Below are positions 14,050-21,815 of a DNA stretch of 24,171 bases, one piece after another. Position 1 is the stretch's first letter, and each line of letters begins with the position of its first letter. Made by a program: the position numbers and the translations under genes. Origin of the DNA: Thermoplasmatales archaeon. GTDB taxonomy: Archaea; Thermoplasmatota; E2; DHVEG-1. A model generated the notes under the pieces. It worked only from the letters and a program-made list of their open reading frames with translations. It was not told where the DNA came from and did not search any database. The DNA is taken from contig JAGMDE010000012.1 of assembly GCA_023128855.1 (NCBI GenBank), positions 1-24,171 on the forward strand, given 5' to 3'.

Positions 14050-15147
14050 ATGAGTAAAGATTATTCACATGTAATTAACAAGATAGATGCGGTTGCAGAA
14101 AAGATTTATAATGATTTTGAAAAAACAGAGATACCGTATCTTATGCTTCCCACGCGTACTAAATCAAATATAAGATTTGATGATAAATTAAATGTCTGGA
14201 AATATGGAAAAAATACTACAGAGCGAAATGCCAAATCTCTTGATGGGGCATACATGCTTCTTAGAACTATGTACATGGTCGATTTCATAAAAGAGATGAT
14301 AAAGATAAACAAATCTTCAACACTTAGAGAGATGTATTATATTTCTGAAGGATGGGATCTTGCCAAGTTTCATTCTCAAAATGAATCTAACTTACTTGCA
14401 GAAGATCTTGAGGTTATTACCAGCTGCATGAGAGAAGATTTCAAACTTAGACCTGAGGAGGATGGAGCCAGAGTTATTGGTAATTTAACCCTTGAAGAGA
14501 TTACTAGAAACAACACAAAAAAGAAGATTCATTGTCAAGATGATGTAGGCGACGCTGGATATTCAATACCCTATAATGTTGAACCAGAAAAAATAACATT
14601 CAAAAGTATTGATGCCGATTTTATCATTGCAATTGAAACCGGTGGTATGTTTGATAGATTAGCTGAAAATGGTTTTGATACTACACATAGAGCAGTTCTT
14701 GTTCACCTAAAAGGTCAGCCAGCTAGATCTACCCGGCGTTTTATTAAAAGGCTTAACGAAGAAACAAATCTCCCAGTTTTAGTTTTTACTGACTGTGATC
14801 CTTGGAGCTACAGGATATTTGCCAGTGTCGCATATGGGGCCATTAAAACCGCCCATATTTCAGAGTATCTTGCTACACCTGCTTCCCATTATCTAGGTGT
14901 TACACCATCAGATATAGAAAACTACGATTTACCAACTGACACTCTATCAAAAGAAGATATTAATGCATTAAAAAGTGAATTAACTGACCCGCGTTTCCAA
15001 GATCAGTTTTGGAAGGGAGAAATCAAACTTCAGCTTAAATTGGGTAAAAAATCAGAACAACAAGCACTTGCAAAATATGGTCTTGACTATGTAACTGATA
15101 CATATTTACCAGAAAAGCTAGCTGAAATGGGAATTCTAAAAAAATAA
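14050..15147 (+). CDS. top6A: DNA topoisomerase VI subunit A
   Basis: The DNA-cleaving subunit, homologous to Spo11. Starting at ATG 14050 ([10 protein letters not shown]) gives 365 residues, the normal length. GGGAGGGAG (14032-14040) is the ribosome site and the start lies 4 nt after the top6B stop; the earlier in-frame start would lie within top6B. The 5Y-CAP domain has [12 protein letters not shown], with Tyr97 (or Tyr96) as the catalytic tyrosine that attacks DNA. The Toprim domain has IAIETGG (Glu196) and FTDCDPWSY (Asp248, Asp250), which bind magnesium. The gene ends 7 bp before a 20-bp repeat that may be the edge of a mobile element. Confidence 0.97.
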   Translation: MSKDYSHVINKIDAVAEKIYNDFEKTEIPYLMLPTRTKSNIRFDDKLNVWKYGKNTTERNAKSLDGAYMLLRTMYMVDFIKEMIKINKSSTLREMYYISEGWDLAKFHSQNESNLLAEDLEVITSCMREDFKLRPEEDGARVIGNLTLEEITRNNTKKKIHCQDDVGDAGYSIPYNVEPEKITFKSIDADFIIAIETGGMFDRLAENGFDTTHRAVLVHLKGQPARSTRRFIKRLNEETNLPVLVFTDCDPWSYRIFASVAYGAIKTAHISEYLATPASHYLGVTPSDIENYDLPTDTLSKEDINALKSELTDPRFQDQFWKGEIKLQLKLGKKSEQQALAKYGLDYVTDTYLPEKLAEMGILKK

Positions 15148-15152
15148 ATTTT
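15139..15152 (+). repeat. Left outer direct repeat (possible target duplication)
   Basis: AAAAAATAAATTTT overlaps the top6A stop codon. The identical 14 bases occur at 17847-17860, directly outside the right inverted repeat. Low complexity makes chance possible. Confidence 0.4.
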
Positions 15153-15153
15153 C

Positions 15154-15173
15154 TGAATGTTAAACATGATATA
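15154..15173 (+). repeat. Left 20-bp terminal inverted repeat of putative recombinase element
   Basis: TGAATGTTAAACATGATATA matches the reverse complement of 17828-17847 at 19 of 20 positions. Its first 11 bases are also perfectly inverted at 15188-15198. Confidence 0.6.
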
Positions 15174-15187
15174 ACGCTCTTTTTACT

Positions 15188-15198
15188 TTTAACATTCA
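15188..15198 (-). repeat. Inner inverted copy of the repeat core
   Basis: TTTAACATTCA is the exact inverse of the first 11 bases of the left repeat (15154-15164), with a 23-bp spacer. It could be a second recombinase-binding arm, or form a hairpin between the convergent top6A and recombinase genes. Confidence 0.5.
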
Positions 15199-15211
15199 AA
15201 TCTAAATTTTT

Positions 15212-16501
15212 TTAATTTATCATCAACCATTTACCATTACCAAGAGGTGTGCAATTATATCCAATTTTGCTATACTCTATGATTTCCTGCTCAGAAGTAA
15301 CTATTCTACTATCATGCTCAATGACCTGTTTAAAACGTGTTAACTCTTCTTCAATTACTTCTTTGACTAATTCTTTAACTTGTTCAATATCCAATATTCT
15401 TTTATCGATATCCTGTATCTTTTTCTGGATGCCTTTGATTTCTCTAAGATTATAATACCGTTTCTTTCCATTAATAGGATTAAGATACTGCTGACGATCA
15501 GCATAAATCCTCCGTAATGTATCAACACGACGGTTCCAATAAACTGCATCAACATCACCAATTTTATGACAAGTTAGAAAATTAATAATTTTATCCTCAA
15601 CACCATGATTTGTAAGCTGTATGATAAAAAACTTACGTAGACAATGAACCCTAATTCTTCCATATTTGGCATCTCCATTTACAAGACCTATTTTACTGGC
15701 GGCTTTTCTTATAGTTTCGTTGAAATTCTGCTGCGTAATTGGGACAAGACCACCTCCTCTTTTTTTACTACGTGCCAAAAATAAAGGACTATCTTCATTC
15801 AGTTTTTCTCCTCGTTTCTCTCGATATTTGAGATATTGTTTTAACATTTCCACACCATCAGAGCCAAGAAATGTAACCCGTTCACCAATGACATCACGGT
15901 CTTTTTTTGGGATAAAACGAACGGCGAGAGGAACCTTTTCAAGATCTAACTCTCTACGAATATCACTAATTTTCAAAGAAACAGCATCAGATACACGCAT
16001 ACCTGTCTGAGCAATAAAAAGTATACGTATTTTTTCTTCAAGGCCTACAACATCAAGCATCTTTTTAAGCTCTTCGAGAGTAGGAACAAGATCCTTATTC
16101 TGACAAACACTCGCGTTCCTATAGTTTCGCAGGTTTATCATACCGGATCTACCAATAATGGTTGTAAAAAAACTACGAACTGCTCCATCAATTGAATTGA
16201 TCGTCTTAGGTGCATAACCACTTTTTTCAAGATATTGTCTAAAATCTAACAAAAGATCCCGTGTATTATTCCTATTAACAGGATCATTACTACGTATCTC
16301 ACGGTCTCTATCTAAGATCAACTCATGTGGGTTTTTACCACACCAATTACAAAATCTCCTGAGAGCAGGCAAATATACATTACGTGATGTTTTTCCAATG
16401 TTTTTCAACCAAGTCTGCACTTCTGTATATTCTTCCAACTCATTGTTAGAAAAAGTTTTATAACCTATATCCTTTATTTTGCCTCTTGGGGTTGATACCA
16501 C
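15212..16501 (-). CDS. Tyrosine recombinase (integrase)
   Basis: A 429-residue site-specific recombinase of the phage-integrase/Xer fold. Residues about 20-115 form a SAM-like core-binding domain. The catalytic domain has Arg169 in AQTGMRVSDAVSL, HCLR (His286, Arg289), His312 in TCHKIGD and the nucleophile Tyr321 in DAVYWNR, exactly 9 residues after His312 as usual. A C-terminal tail of about 85 residues (350-395 is charged and coiled-coil-like) is longer than in minimal integrases. The start is GTG 16501, with GAGGCTGAT upstream. A hairpin (16517-16548) lies in the likely 5' leader. The gene sits between 20-bp inverted repeats with a beta-helix lipoprotein gene, suggesting a small mobile or invertible unit. 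No tRNA gene is adjacent. Confidence 0.93.
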   Translation of the reverse strand: MVSTPRGKIKDIGYKTFSNNELEEYTEVQTWLKNIGKTSRNVYLPALRRFCNWCGKNPHELILDRDREIRSNDPVNRNNTRDLLLDFRQYLEKSGYAPKTINSIDGAVRSFFTTIIGRSGMINLRNYRNASVCQNKDLVPTLEELKKMLDVVGLEEKIRILFIAQTGMRVSDAVSLKISDIRRELDLEKVPLAVRFIPKKDRDVIGERVTFLGSDGVEMLKQYLKYREKRGEKLNEDSPLFLARSKKRGGGLVPITQQNFNETIRKAASKIGLVNGDAKYGRIRVHCLRKFFIIQLTNHGVEDKIINFLTCHKIGDVDAVYWNRRVDTLRRIYADRQQYLNPINGKKRYYNLREIKGIQKKIQDIDKRILDIEQVKELVKEVIEEELTRFKQVIEHDSRIVTSEQEIIEYSKIGYNCTPLGNGKWLMIN

Positions 16502-16516
16502 TATTATCAGCCTCTA

Positions 16517-16548
16517 GACCCCTTGAATGTTAGCGCATTCTTGGGGTC
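16517..16548. promoter_or_regulatory. Hairpin in the leader of the recombinase gene
   Basis: GACCCC-TT-GAATG-(TTAGCG)-CATTC-TT-GGGGTC forms an 11-bp stem interrupted by a symmetric TT/TT internal loop. It ends next to the GAGG ribosome site (about 16515-16512) of the recombinase. It contains another GAATGTTA, the core of the terminal repeats. It may control translation or bind the recombinase. Confidence 0.55.
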
Positions 16549-16691
16549 ATTTTTACTAAAATTTACTTGTATGTTTTATTTATTATAAATGTAAAATTAT
16601 AATGGCTTTTCTCCTTATAAACCTTGGGATTAGATGGTTGAAAGTATTCCTGTTGATTAAGGAAAAAACAACGTTTTTATTGTAATATAAT

Positions 16692-16709
16692 GTTTGGTTT
16701 TTCCCAAAC
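16692..16709. promoter_or_regulatory. Inverted repeat upstream of the lipoprotein promoter
   Basis: GTTTGG-TTTTTC-CCAAAC is a perfect 6-bp inverted repeat ending about 13 bp before the TATA element TTTATATAA (16722-16730) of the lipoprotein gene. Its position suits an operator. Confidence 0.35.
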
Positions 16710-16762
16710 GTTTTATAACTCTTTATATAATATCAAAAACAAAATCACATATAGTGCTTAAA

Positions 16763-17728
16763 ATGATAAAACGAATAATAATCATAGGAATAATAATTTT
16801 AATGATTACTGTTACTTCTAGTGGGTGTTTTGAAGAAGATAAAAAAGAAACAACCGAATCTGTTGAACTCTACTCTTTTTATGTGGATGATGATGCAAAT
16901 CCTAGCTGGTATAATTCAACTCACTTTAAAACTATTCAATCCGCAATAGATAATTCTTCAGAAGGCGATACAATTTTTGTTTATAATGGAGTGTATTATG
17001 AGCAACTTTTAATTAACAAATCAATAGAATTGATTGGTTCAGATCAAACAAAAATTATTGGAAATATTACAGGACAGATGATAGTAGCATGGATTACTGC
17101 TGAAGCTGAGTCTGATGTATTCTTCTGTAACTTTATAATAACATATGAAAATAAATATGATTACACCGTTGGTATAAGTTGCAGTAGTGATAATTCTACT
17201 ATTAAAAATTGTAAAATTAAAAATTGCGGTTATGGTATTGCTGTAAGTGGAATTAATAATTATATAGATAGTTGCAATTTTTATAATAATAGATATGGAT
17301 TACATATATCAAATGCAAAATTTATAAATGTTAGTGAATGTTTTTTTGAAAATAATACAAAGAGCGGATTAGATATTTACGGTAGTTCATATTCTAATAT
17401 TAAAAAATGTAACTTTTTAAAAAACAAAAATGGTGTTAGCATCAAACCAATATATTATTCTAGTATACCTGAAGATATATCACCTCCGCCAAAGTTTTCC
17501 AAAAATAATAAAATTAATTTATGTAACTTTATTGACAATATTGTTCATGCAAATCTCTATCCACAATCTTATGATAATTCATTTGATAATGGATCAGTTG
17601 GTAACTATTGGGATGATTACAATGGAACTGACGAAAATAATGATGGAATGGGTGATATTCCATATAATATCTCAGAATTTCCCGTACAGGACAACTATCC
17701 ATCAATGAATCCATTTGTTATTTACTAA
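16763..17728 (+). CDS. Lipoprotein with parallel beta-helix (NosD-like), cargo of the putative element
   Basis: I choose ATG 16763 (MIKRIIIIGIIILMITVTSSGC) because it opens a proper lipoprotein signal with lipobox TSSGC and lies about 37 bp after a TATA box (16722-16730); an upstream in-frame start would add 23 residues before the signal. The mature protein begins with acidic residues, then FYVDDDANPSWYNSTHFKTI and QSAIDNSSEGDTIFVYNGVY, the NosD-like start shared with the protein at 9849-10784. Repeats such as NCKIKNCGYGIAVSG and NFYNNRYGLHIS follow. GNYWDDYNGTDENNDGMGD resembles a calcium-binding terminal segment common in these proteins. It is anchored by lipid rather than by PGF-CTERM. Function unknown; extracellular adhesion or carbohydrate binding is plausible. 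Confidence 0.82.
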   Translation: MIKRIIIIGIIILMITVTSSGCFEEDKKETTESVELYSFYVDDDANPSWYNSTHFKTIQSAIDNSSEGDTIFVYNGVYYEQLLINKSIELIGSDQTKIIGNITGQMIVAWITAEAESDVFFCNFIITYENKYDYTVGISCSSDNSTIKNCKIKNCGYGIAVSGINNYIDSCNFYNNRYGLHISNAKFINVSECFFENNTKSGLDIYGSSYSNIKKCNFLKNKNGVSIKPIYYSSIPEDISPPPKFSKNNKINLCNFIDNIVHANLYPQSYDNSFDNGSVGNYWDDYNGTDENNDGMGDIPYNISEFPVQDNYPSMNPFVIY

Positions 17729-17771
17729 TCCACATATTTGTAATAAAATACAAAAAATTGCTATTGATATC

Positions 17772-17798
17772 TAACTATTTCTATATTATAAATAGTTA
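17772..17798 (+). terminator. Inverted repeat after the lipoprotein gene
   Basis: TAACTATTT (17772-17780) and AAATAGTTA (17790-17798) are perfectly complementary with a 9-nt loop, 44 bp after the stop codon. It is probably a 3' hairpin; with no T tract after it, a protein-binding site near the element end is an alternative. Confidence 0.4.
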
Positions 17799-17827
17799 AA
17801 TGTATGGGAAAAAGGCAATTTTAGGAA

Positions 17828-17847
17828 TATATCATGTTAAACATTCA
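17828..17847 (-). repeat. Right 20-bp terminal inverted repeat of putative recombinase element
   Basis: On the reverse strand this reads TGAATGTTTAACATGATATA, differing from the left repeat by one base at the centre of the ATGTT(A/T)AACAT palindrome. Confidence 0.6.
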
Positions 17848-17860
17848 AAAAATAAATTTT
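17847..17860 (+). repeat. Right outer direct repeat (possible target duplication)
   Basis: AAAAAATAAATTTT, identical to 15139-15152 and in the same orientation. It ends 2 bp before the stop codon of the convergent membrane-protein gene. Confidence 0.4.
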
Positions 17861-17862
17861 AA

Positions 17863-18303
17863 TTACCAAAGCTCTTCGGGAGGGATCATTAAGGATCTCA
17901 AGCGTAAAACACGGTGTTCATCAATTTCTACGTATGTCTTACTAAATATTCCACCTTCCTTTCCTTCAGGGTGTGTATAAACATACACTCTTCTTCCGCT
18001 CATGAATTCTGGTTTTGGTTTTTCTAATTCTACTCTTTTATCTTTAATAGATTTGTAGTGAGAGTAGAAAATCAACTCAAGGATAATGAAAAATCCAAAC
18101 AGGGCACATAATGTAATTATCCAGCCATCCAAGCTTAATCCTGCCCAGTTGTATCCAAGAGAAGATACGCCTGCGAAGACGATAATAATCCAAATTATTA
18201 ACAAGATACTAATAATTAAAAATAATTTGGTCAAAATGGAATATTTACCTGTAAGTTTACCTTCAATATTTCGCAATCCAGTCTGTTTTTGTATTTCAGA
18301 CAT
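17863..18303 (-). CDS. Two-helix membrane protein with conserved-looking cytoplasmic tail
   Basis: I do not recognise the family. The 146 residues contain two hydrophobic segments (about 25-47, LFLIISILLIIWIIIVFAGV, and about 60-80, WIITLCALFGFFIILELIFY). A charged C-terminal domain of about 65 residues follows: MSGRRVYVYTHPEGKEGGIF, SKTYVEIDEHRVLRLRSLMI, PPEELW. By the positive-inside rule both ends should be cytoplasmic. It has its own TATA box (18329-18336), about 30 bp before ATG 18303, so the transcript is nearly leaderless and need not depend on the KEOPS operon 50 bp upstream. Its stop is next to the putative element boundary. Confidence 0.75.
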   Translation of the reverse strand: MSEIQKQTGLRNIEGKLTGKYSILTKLFLIISILLIIWIIIVFAGVSSLGYNWAGLSLDGWIITLCALFGFFIILELIFYSHYKSIKDKRVELEKPKPEFMSGRRVYVYTHPEGKEGGIFSKTYVEIDEHRVLRLRSLMIPPEELW

Positions 18304-18353
18304 AGTATCTCTAGTATTATGTATTGTACTTATATGCTTTTAAAATTTTCTAT

Positions 18354-18917
18354 TCATATATTTTTAAAATAATTGATTAATTTTTCTAATGATTTTCCCC
18401 TGTGAGAAAACTCATTTTTCTCTTCAGTGCTCATCTGAGCGAAAGTTTTTGCATGATACTCAGGTATAAAAATTGGATCATAACCAAAACCATGTCCTCC
18501 GATAACTCTCTTCGATATCGTTCCTTTGCATTCTCCTGCAAAAAGTAACGGTTTTTTTCCAGGTTCACTATATGCATAAACAGATCTAAATGTTGCTTTT
18601 CGCTTTCCATGCTCAACATTTTCTAACAGTTTTAAAATTCCATCGCAGCCAATCTTGTAAAAAACATAAGCAGAGTATACCCCTGGAAAACCATCGAGGG
18701 CATCGATAAAAAGACCAGCGTCTTCAATGATAAAAGGGTATTTGACTTTTTTTTGTAAATAATCTACACCAAAACGAGCAACTTCCTGTAAAGTATCTGC
18801 CTGAATTTCAGGGTAACCAATGTCTTTCTGAATGATTTCAATATCTAAAACTGAAAATTTCATTTTTGCTTCTAGAGCTTTGCCTTTGTTACCGGTGATG
18901 AAATACAAAGTTTTCAT
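18354..18917 (-). CDS. rdgB: XTP/dITP diphosphatase (RdgB/HAM1 family)
   Basis: This enzyme removes non-canonical purine nucleotides by hydrolysing dITP, ITP and XTP to monophosphates and pyrophosphate. The 187 residues match the family throughout: FITGNKGK (7-13) at the substrate loop, IIEDAGLFIDALDGFPGVYS (63-82) with the metal-binding Asp66, GGHGFGYDPIF (140-150), and SHRGKSLEKL near the C-terminus. ATG 18917 overlaps the bud32 stop by 4 bp (ATGA), so translation is coupled. The order kae1-bud32-rdgB is a common archaeal arrangement. Confidence 0.95.
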   Translation of the reverse strand: MKTLYFITGNKGKALEAKMKFSVLDIEIIQKDIGYPEIQADTLQEVARFGVDYLQKKVKYPFIIEDAGLFIDALDGFPGVYSAYVFYKIGCDGILKLLENVEHGKRKATFRSVYAYSEPGKKPLLFAGECKGTISKRVIGGHGFGYDPIFIPEYHAKTFAQMSTEEKNEFSHRGKSLEKLINYFKNI

Positions 18918-19540
18918 CTATACCTTCCTCTTTTAACAATATCCTCAATTTTACTAATGACTAGATTTGGGTTCCCCTTTAATTCCTTTTTGTAGCCCTC
19001 CAAAACATAGTTAAAACAATTAGCATATTTTGAATGAGTTGACTCTATTGCGTCCATAAGAACATGTAAATCAACACCTTTTGCTTCTATTTCACTGTTT
19101 TTTTCACCAAGCCCAAAATCAATGAAATGTATCTTGTCATCCATAAGAATCATATTTGAAGTGGTGATATCCCCATGAATAATATCATTATTATGGAACT
19201 TTGCAATACTCTCACCAATTTTTTTACATATTCTCGCTCGTTCTTTTTCACTTAAATCGTTTAAAATATCCTTTATTCTTTTTCCATTTAGATAGCTCAT
19301 TGTTATAATACCCTTTTCAATATCAACGTCGTAAATAGTTGGAACAGAAACTCCGCACATGCGAGCTTCTGAAATAAGCTTAGCTTCTTCTTTTGTTCTT
19401 GAAAAAATTAATTTATTGTCAATTTCATTAATTCTATATGATTTATTGATTCTCCTTTTTTCAACTACATCATAATTCATATATTTTGATTTGCATATTT
19501 TTGCTTCGGCTCCTTGATATAGAATTGTACCTTTAGTCAC
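18914..19540 (-). CDS. bud32: Bud32 kinase/ATPase of the KEOPS complex
   Basis: A small RIO-like kinase that partners Kae1 in KEOPS, where its ATPase activity supports t6A synthesis on tRNA. The 208-residue fold lacks most of the C-lobe additions of ordinary kinases, as usual. GAEAKI (10-15) forms the nucleotide loop, HGDITTSNM (122-130) carries catalytic Asp124 and Asn129, and DFGLGEK (141-147) is the metal-binding DFG. The C-terminus ends in KIEDIVKRGRYR, the basic tail typical of Bud32. The start is GTG 19540, overlapping the end of kae1 by 8 bp. In several euryarchaea the two proteins are fused; here they are separate but tightly overlapped. Confidence 0.95.
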   Translation of the reverse strand: MTKGTILYQGAEAKICKSKYMNYDVVEKRRINKSYRINEIDNKLIFSRTKEEAKLISEARMCGVSVPTIYDVDIEKGIITMSYLNGKRIKDILNDLSEKERARICKKIGESIAKFHNNDIIHGDITTSNMILMDDKIHFIDFGLGEKNSEIEAKGVDLHVLMDAIESTHSKYANCFNYVLEGYKKELKGNPNLVISKIEDIVKRGRYR

Positions 19541-20528
19541 GCCAAGTCACATCCACCATATCAGTTCTAAAACGCTGATCAATATAACTATTCTCAACCT
19601 TCATTCTAACACCACTATTATGCATAAGGACACCAAGCCAAGCTATCATCGCTCCATTATCCACACAAAGATCTTTCGAGGGAACAAAAAAAGATGCATT
19701 ACGTTCACTTGCCATAGTTTGAACCATATCTCTTAATCTGTTATTGGCAGCAACACCGCCACCTAATAACACCTCATCTTTTTCAGTATGCGCCATAGCT
19801 CTCTCGGTTATCTCTGTAAGAGCTGCGAAGGTTGTTTCCTGAATAGAATAGCAAGTATCCTCTAGTTTCTCACCATTATTGTAATACTGCTCGGCTGCTG
19901 TAAGAAGACCTGAAAATGCAATGTCCATACCCTTAATTGAGTAAGGTAATTCCAAATATTTTTTACCTTTAATTGCTAGTTTTTCAATTTTTGGACCACT
20001 TGGAAACTCAAGCCCAACCGATCGGCCAAACTTGTCAAGACAGTTCCCAATTCCGATGTCAAGTGTTTCACCAAACACTCGATATTTGCCCTCAGCAAAT
20101 GCAATAACCTGAGTATTTGCACCAGAAGTGTACAATAAAACAGGATCATTGCAGTCGTTTAATGTTCCTCGACCAATTTCAAGATGAGCAACGCAATGAT
20201 TCACACCAATTATCGGTTTTTTTAATGAAAGAGATAGAGCTCGTGCGGCAGTTGCTGCAGTTCTAAGACAAGGGCCAAGACCAGGACCACTTGAAAATGA
20301 AACAAGGTCAACATCAGAAAAATCAATCTGTGATTTTTTAACTGATTCTTTGATTAAATCTGCTATGTTAGTAGCATGATGATTTGCTGCTTCACGCGGG
20401 TGAATTCCACCTTTTTCAGGTCTATAAGCCTTTATCAAATTAGAAAGAACTTCACAATTTCCATTGTTGTTTCTTACGATGCCTACCCCTATTGAATGGG
20501 CTGTTCCTTCTATTCCAAGACAAATCAT
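19533..20528 (-). CDS. kae1: Kae1, tRNA N6-threonylcarbamoyltransferase subunit of KEOPS
   Basis: Kae1 transfers the threonylcarbamoyl group from TC-AMP to A37 of ANN-decoding tRNAs, forming t6A. The 331 residues have the ASKHA fold. GIEGTAHSIGVGIV (5-18) is the first phosphate loop, SGPGLGP (80-86) follows, and the metal-binding HxxxH is NHCVAHLE (His111, His115). YTSGANTQVI is the second phosphate segment and GGGVAANNRLRDM the later nucleotide segment. ATG 20528 gives the conserved N-terminus MICLGIEGTAHS. It heads the overlapping kae1-bud32-rdgB set; a small coiled-coil gene ends 42 bp upstream on the same strand. Confidence 0.97.
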   Translation of the reverse strand: MICLGIEGTAHSIGVGIVRNNNGNCEVLSNLIKAYRPEKGGIHPREAANHHATNIADLIKESVKKSQIDFSDVDLVSFSSGPGLGPCLRTAATAARALSLSLKKPIIGVNHCVAHLEIGRGTLNDCNDPVLLYTSGANTQVIAFAEGKYRVFGETLDIGIGNCLDKFGRSVGLEFPSGPKIEKLAIKGKKYLELPYSIKGMDIAFSGLLTAAEQYYNNGEKLEDTCYSIQETTFAALTEITERAMAHTEKDEVLLGGGVAANNRLRDMVQTMASERNASFFVPSKDLCVDNGAMIAWLGVLMHNSGVRMKVENSYIDQRFRTDMVDVTWRD

Positions 20529-20570
20529 GATGAAAAGTTGTAAGTAGGAGCAATATAAAATAAATTTGGT

Positions 20571-20774
20571 TTACAGTCTTTTTGAAAAAACTTGAGCGGG
20601 TTCTCTTTTTTCATAAAGTATGCAAGCATATTCTTTGTTTAGTCTTTCATATTCTTTAAGAGCTATCTCATAGCCTACTTTGTCTCCTTTTATTTTTGCA
20701 TCTTTCATTCTTTTGGTAACTTTTTCTAGCTCTGCCAAAATCTCTTCAAGTGTAGGTCCTAACTTATTACTCAT
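20571..20774 (-). CDS. Small helical (coiled-coil) protein of unknown function
   Basis: A 67-residue, highly charged protein, almost wholly alpha-helical by composition: LEEILAELEKVTKRMKDAKI is followed by GDKVGYEIALKEYERLNKEY, with heptad-like spacing of Leu, Ile and Val. This suggests a helical hairpin. I do not recognise a family. It lies 42 bp upstream of kae1 on the same strand and may be the first gene of that operon. A role with KEOPS would be guesswork from position: Pcc1 and Cgi121 are the known small partners, and it does not obviously resemble either. Confidence 0.65.
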   Translation of the reverse strand: MSNKLGPTLEEILAELEKVTKRMKDAKIKGDKVGYEIALKEYERLNKEYACILYEKREPAQVFSKRL

Positions 20775-20813
20775 TTTTTGTCATTATCCTGCATTTTTAT
20801 AGATATAACTAGT

Positions 20814-21815
20814 TTATTCCTCTACAACATATTCCTCTTCATATAGATAAAAAACACCCATTTTGAAAAGTAGTAATAGTATTATTACCACAGTTAGAAT
20901 CACTGCTATAATTACATATAACCAGGGAAAGGGAGCTTTATAACTTTCTACAATTCCATTTTGAAATGTGTAATCCCATAAACCATCTCCAAAAGTATCA
21001 AGACAAATTTTTCCATCTTCAATATTTGTATTTGTTTGTGTTTCTGTTTGTGTGTTGTATAAAATATTGCCATTTCCATCATCATCTGTGTCGACCAAAT
21101 AATAGATAGTTTGCTCAATTACCAAAGTTGTTACATCACTATCATCAAGACTGTTTGAGCTAAGTGATTCTTCAATTGTGTCAGAAAGCCCATCATTGTC
21201 ATCATCTAAATCACCTGTAAAACTCCCATCAGCTGAATCATCATCAGGCGTTCCATCACCATCGGTATCTAAAGGATAGTCATCCGGATCATCAGGGTTT
21301 TTACCATAAGCCGCCTCAAGGTCATTATTATAACCATCACCATCTAAATCTGGAGGAATAGCTATAGTTACAATGAGCGGGTCGGACCAAGTACTATCTC
21401 CGATATAGGAACTTCTATGCCTAACTCTAACTTCATAAATGCCATATGAGCTCCAACTATAACTCTGTGAGACCGAAGCATCTGATACTTTAACTTCTAT
21501 CCAATCGCTAAAGCTCCCATCACCCCAATCAAACATCCAATATGATCCCGAATCTGAAGTATAAATTATGTATGTGTGATCAATGTTGATGTCTCCCGTG
21601 CTGTTTCCAATAGGCGGAGATGGAATATATCCACTGTACCCAGCAACAGCAATGTTATTATTGCAACCAAAGAAGGAAATTAAAGAAAAAAACAATGTAA
21701 AAATTATTAATAATACTATAAACGCTGACTTTAACCTATTGAAATCTAGATCTAATATATTCTTTTGTAAACTACCTGCTTTTTTCAACATTCTTCGCAT
21801 CCCATCAGATAGCAT
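20814..21815 (-). CDS. Membrane-anchored surface protein with PKD-like domain and calcium-binding repeats
   Basis: A 333-residue extracellular protein. A hydrophobic segment at about 29-50 (KSAFIVLLIIFTLFFSLISF) is an uncleaved or late signal anchor; FFGC at its end is a weak lipobox. Next is a PKD-like beta domain (about 75-155, WMFDWGDGSFSDWIEV, SSYGIYEVRVRHRSSY). Acidic thrombospondin type 3-like repeats (about 156-225) follow: DLDGDGYNNDLEAAYG, DTDGDGTPDDD, DDDNDGLSDTIEE, which bind calcium. A C-terminal membrane helix (about 298-320) and a short EEEYVVEE tail end the protein. ATG 21815 lies within one arm of a 9-bp inverted repeat; ATGs at 21800 and 21791 are alternative starts. Function unknown, probably cell-surface architecture or adhesion. 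Confidence 0.82.
   Translation of the reverse strand: MLSDGMRRMLKKAGSLQKNILDLDFNRLKSAFIVLLIIFTLFFSLISFFGCNNNIAVAGYSGYIPSPPIGNSTGDINIDHTYIIYTSDSGSYWMFDWGDGSFSDWIEVKVSDASVSQSYSWSSYGIYEVRVRHRSSYIGDSTWSDPLIVTIAIPPDLDGDGYNNDLEAAYGKNPDDPDDYPLDTDGDGTPDDDSADGSFTGDLDDDNDGLSDTIEESLSSNSLDDSDVTTLVIEQTIYYLVDTDDDGNGNILYNTQTETQTNTNIEDGKICLDTFGDGLWDYTFQNGIVESYKAPFPWLYVIIAVILTVVIILLLLFKMGVFYLYEEEYVVEE

Larger units (their letters stand above)
15139..17860. mobile_element. Putative small element: tyrosine recombinase plus surface lipoprotein between inverted repeats
   Basis: The unit runs from the left repeat, 7 bp after the top6A stop, to the right repeat, just downstream of the convergent membrane-protein gene. 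It contains only the recombinase and a beta-helix lipoprotein, transcribed divergently. The ends are 20-bp inverted repeats (one mismatch), flanked outside by an identical 14-bp AT sequence. Tyrosine recombinases do not normally use terminal inverted repeats with target duplication, so inversion of the segment, rather than transposition, is a real alternative. Confidence 0.5.

Noticed and set aside
15666..16010. Plus-strand 114-residue frame within the recombinase gene
   Set aside because: It is antisense to the catalytic domain of the tyrosine recombinase, where all catalytic residues are intact.
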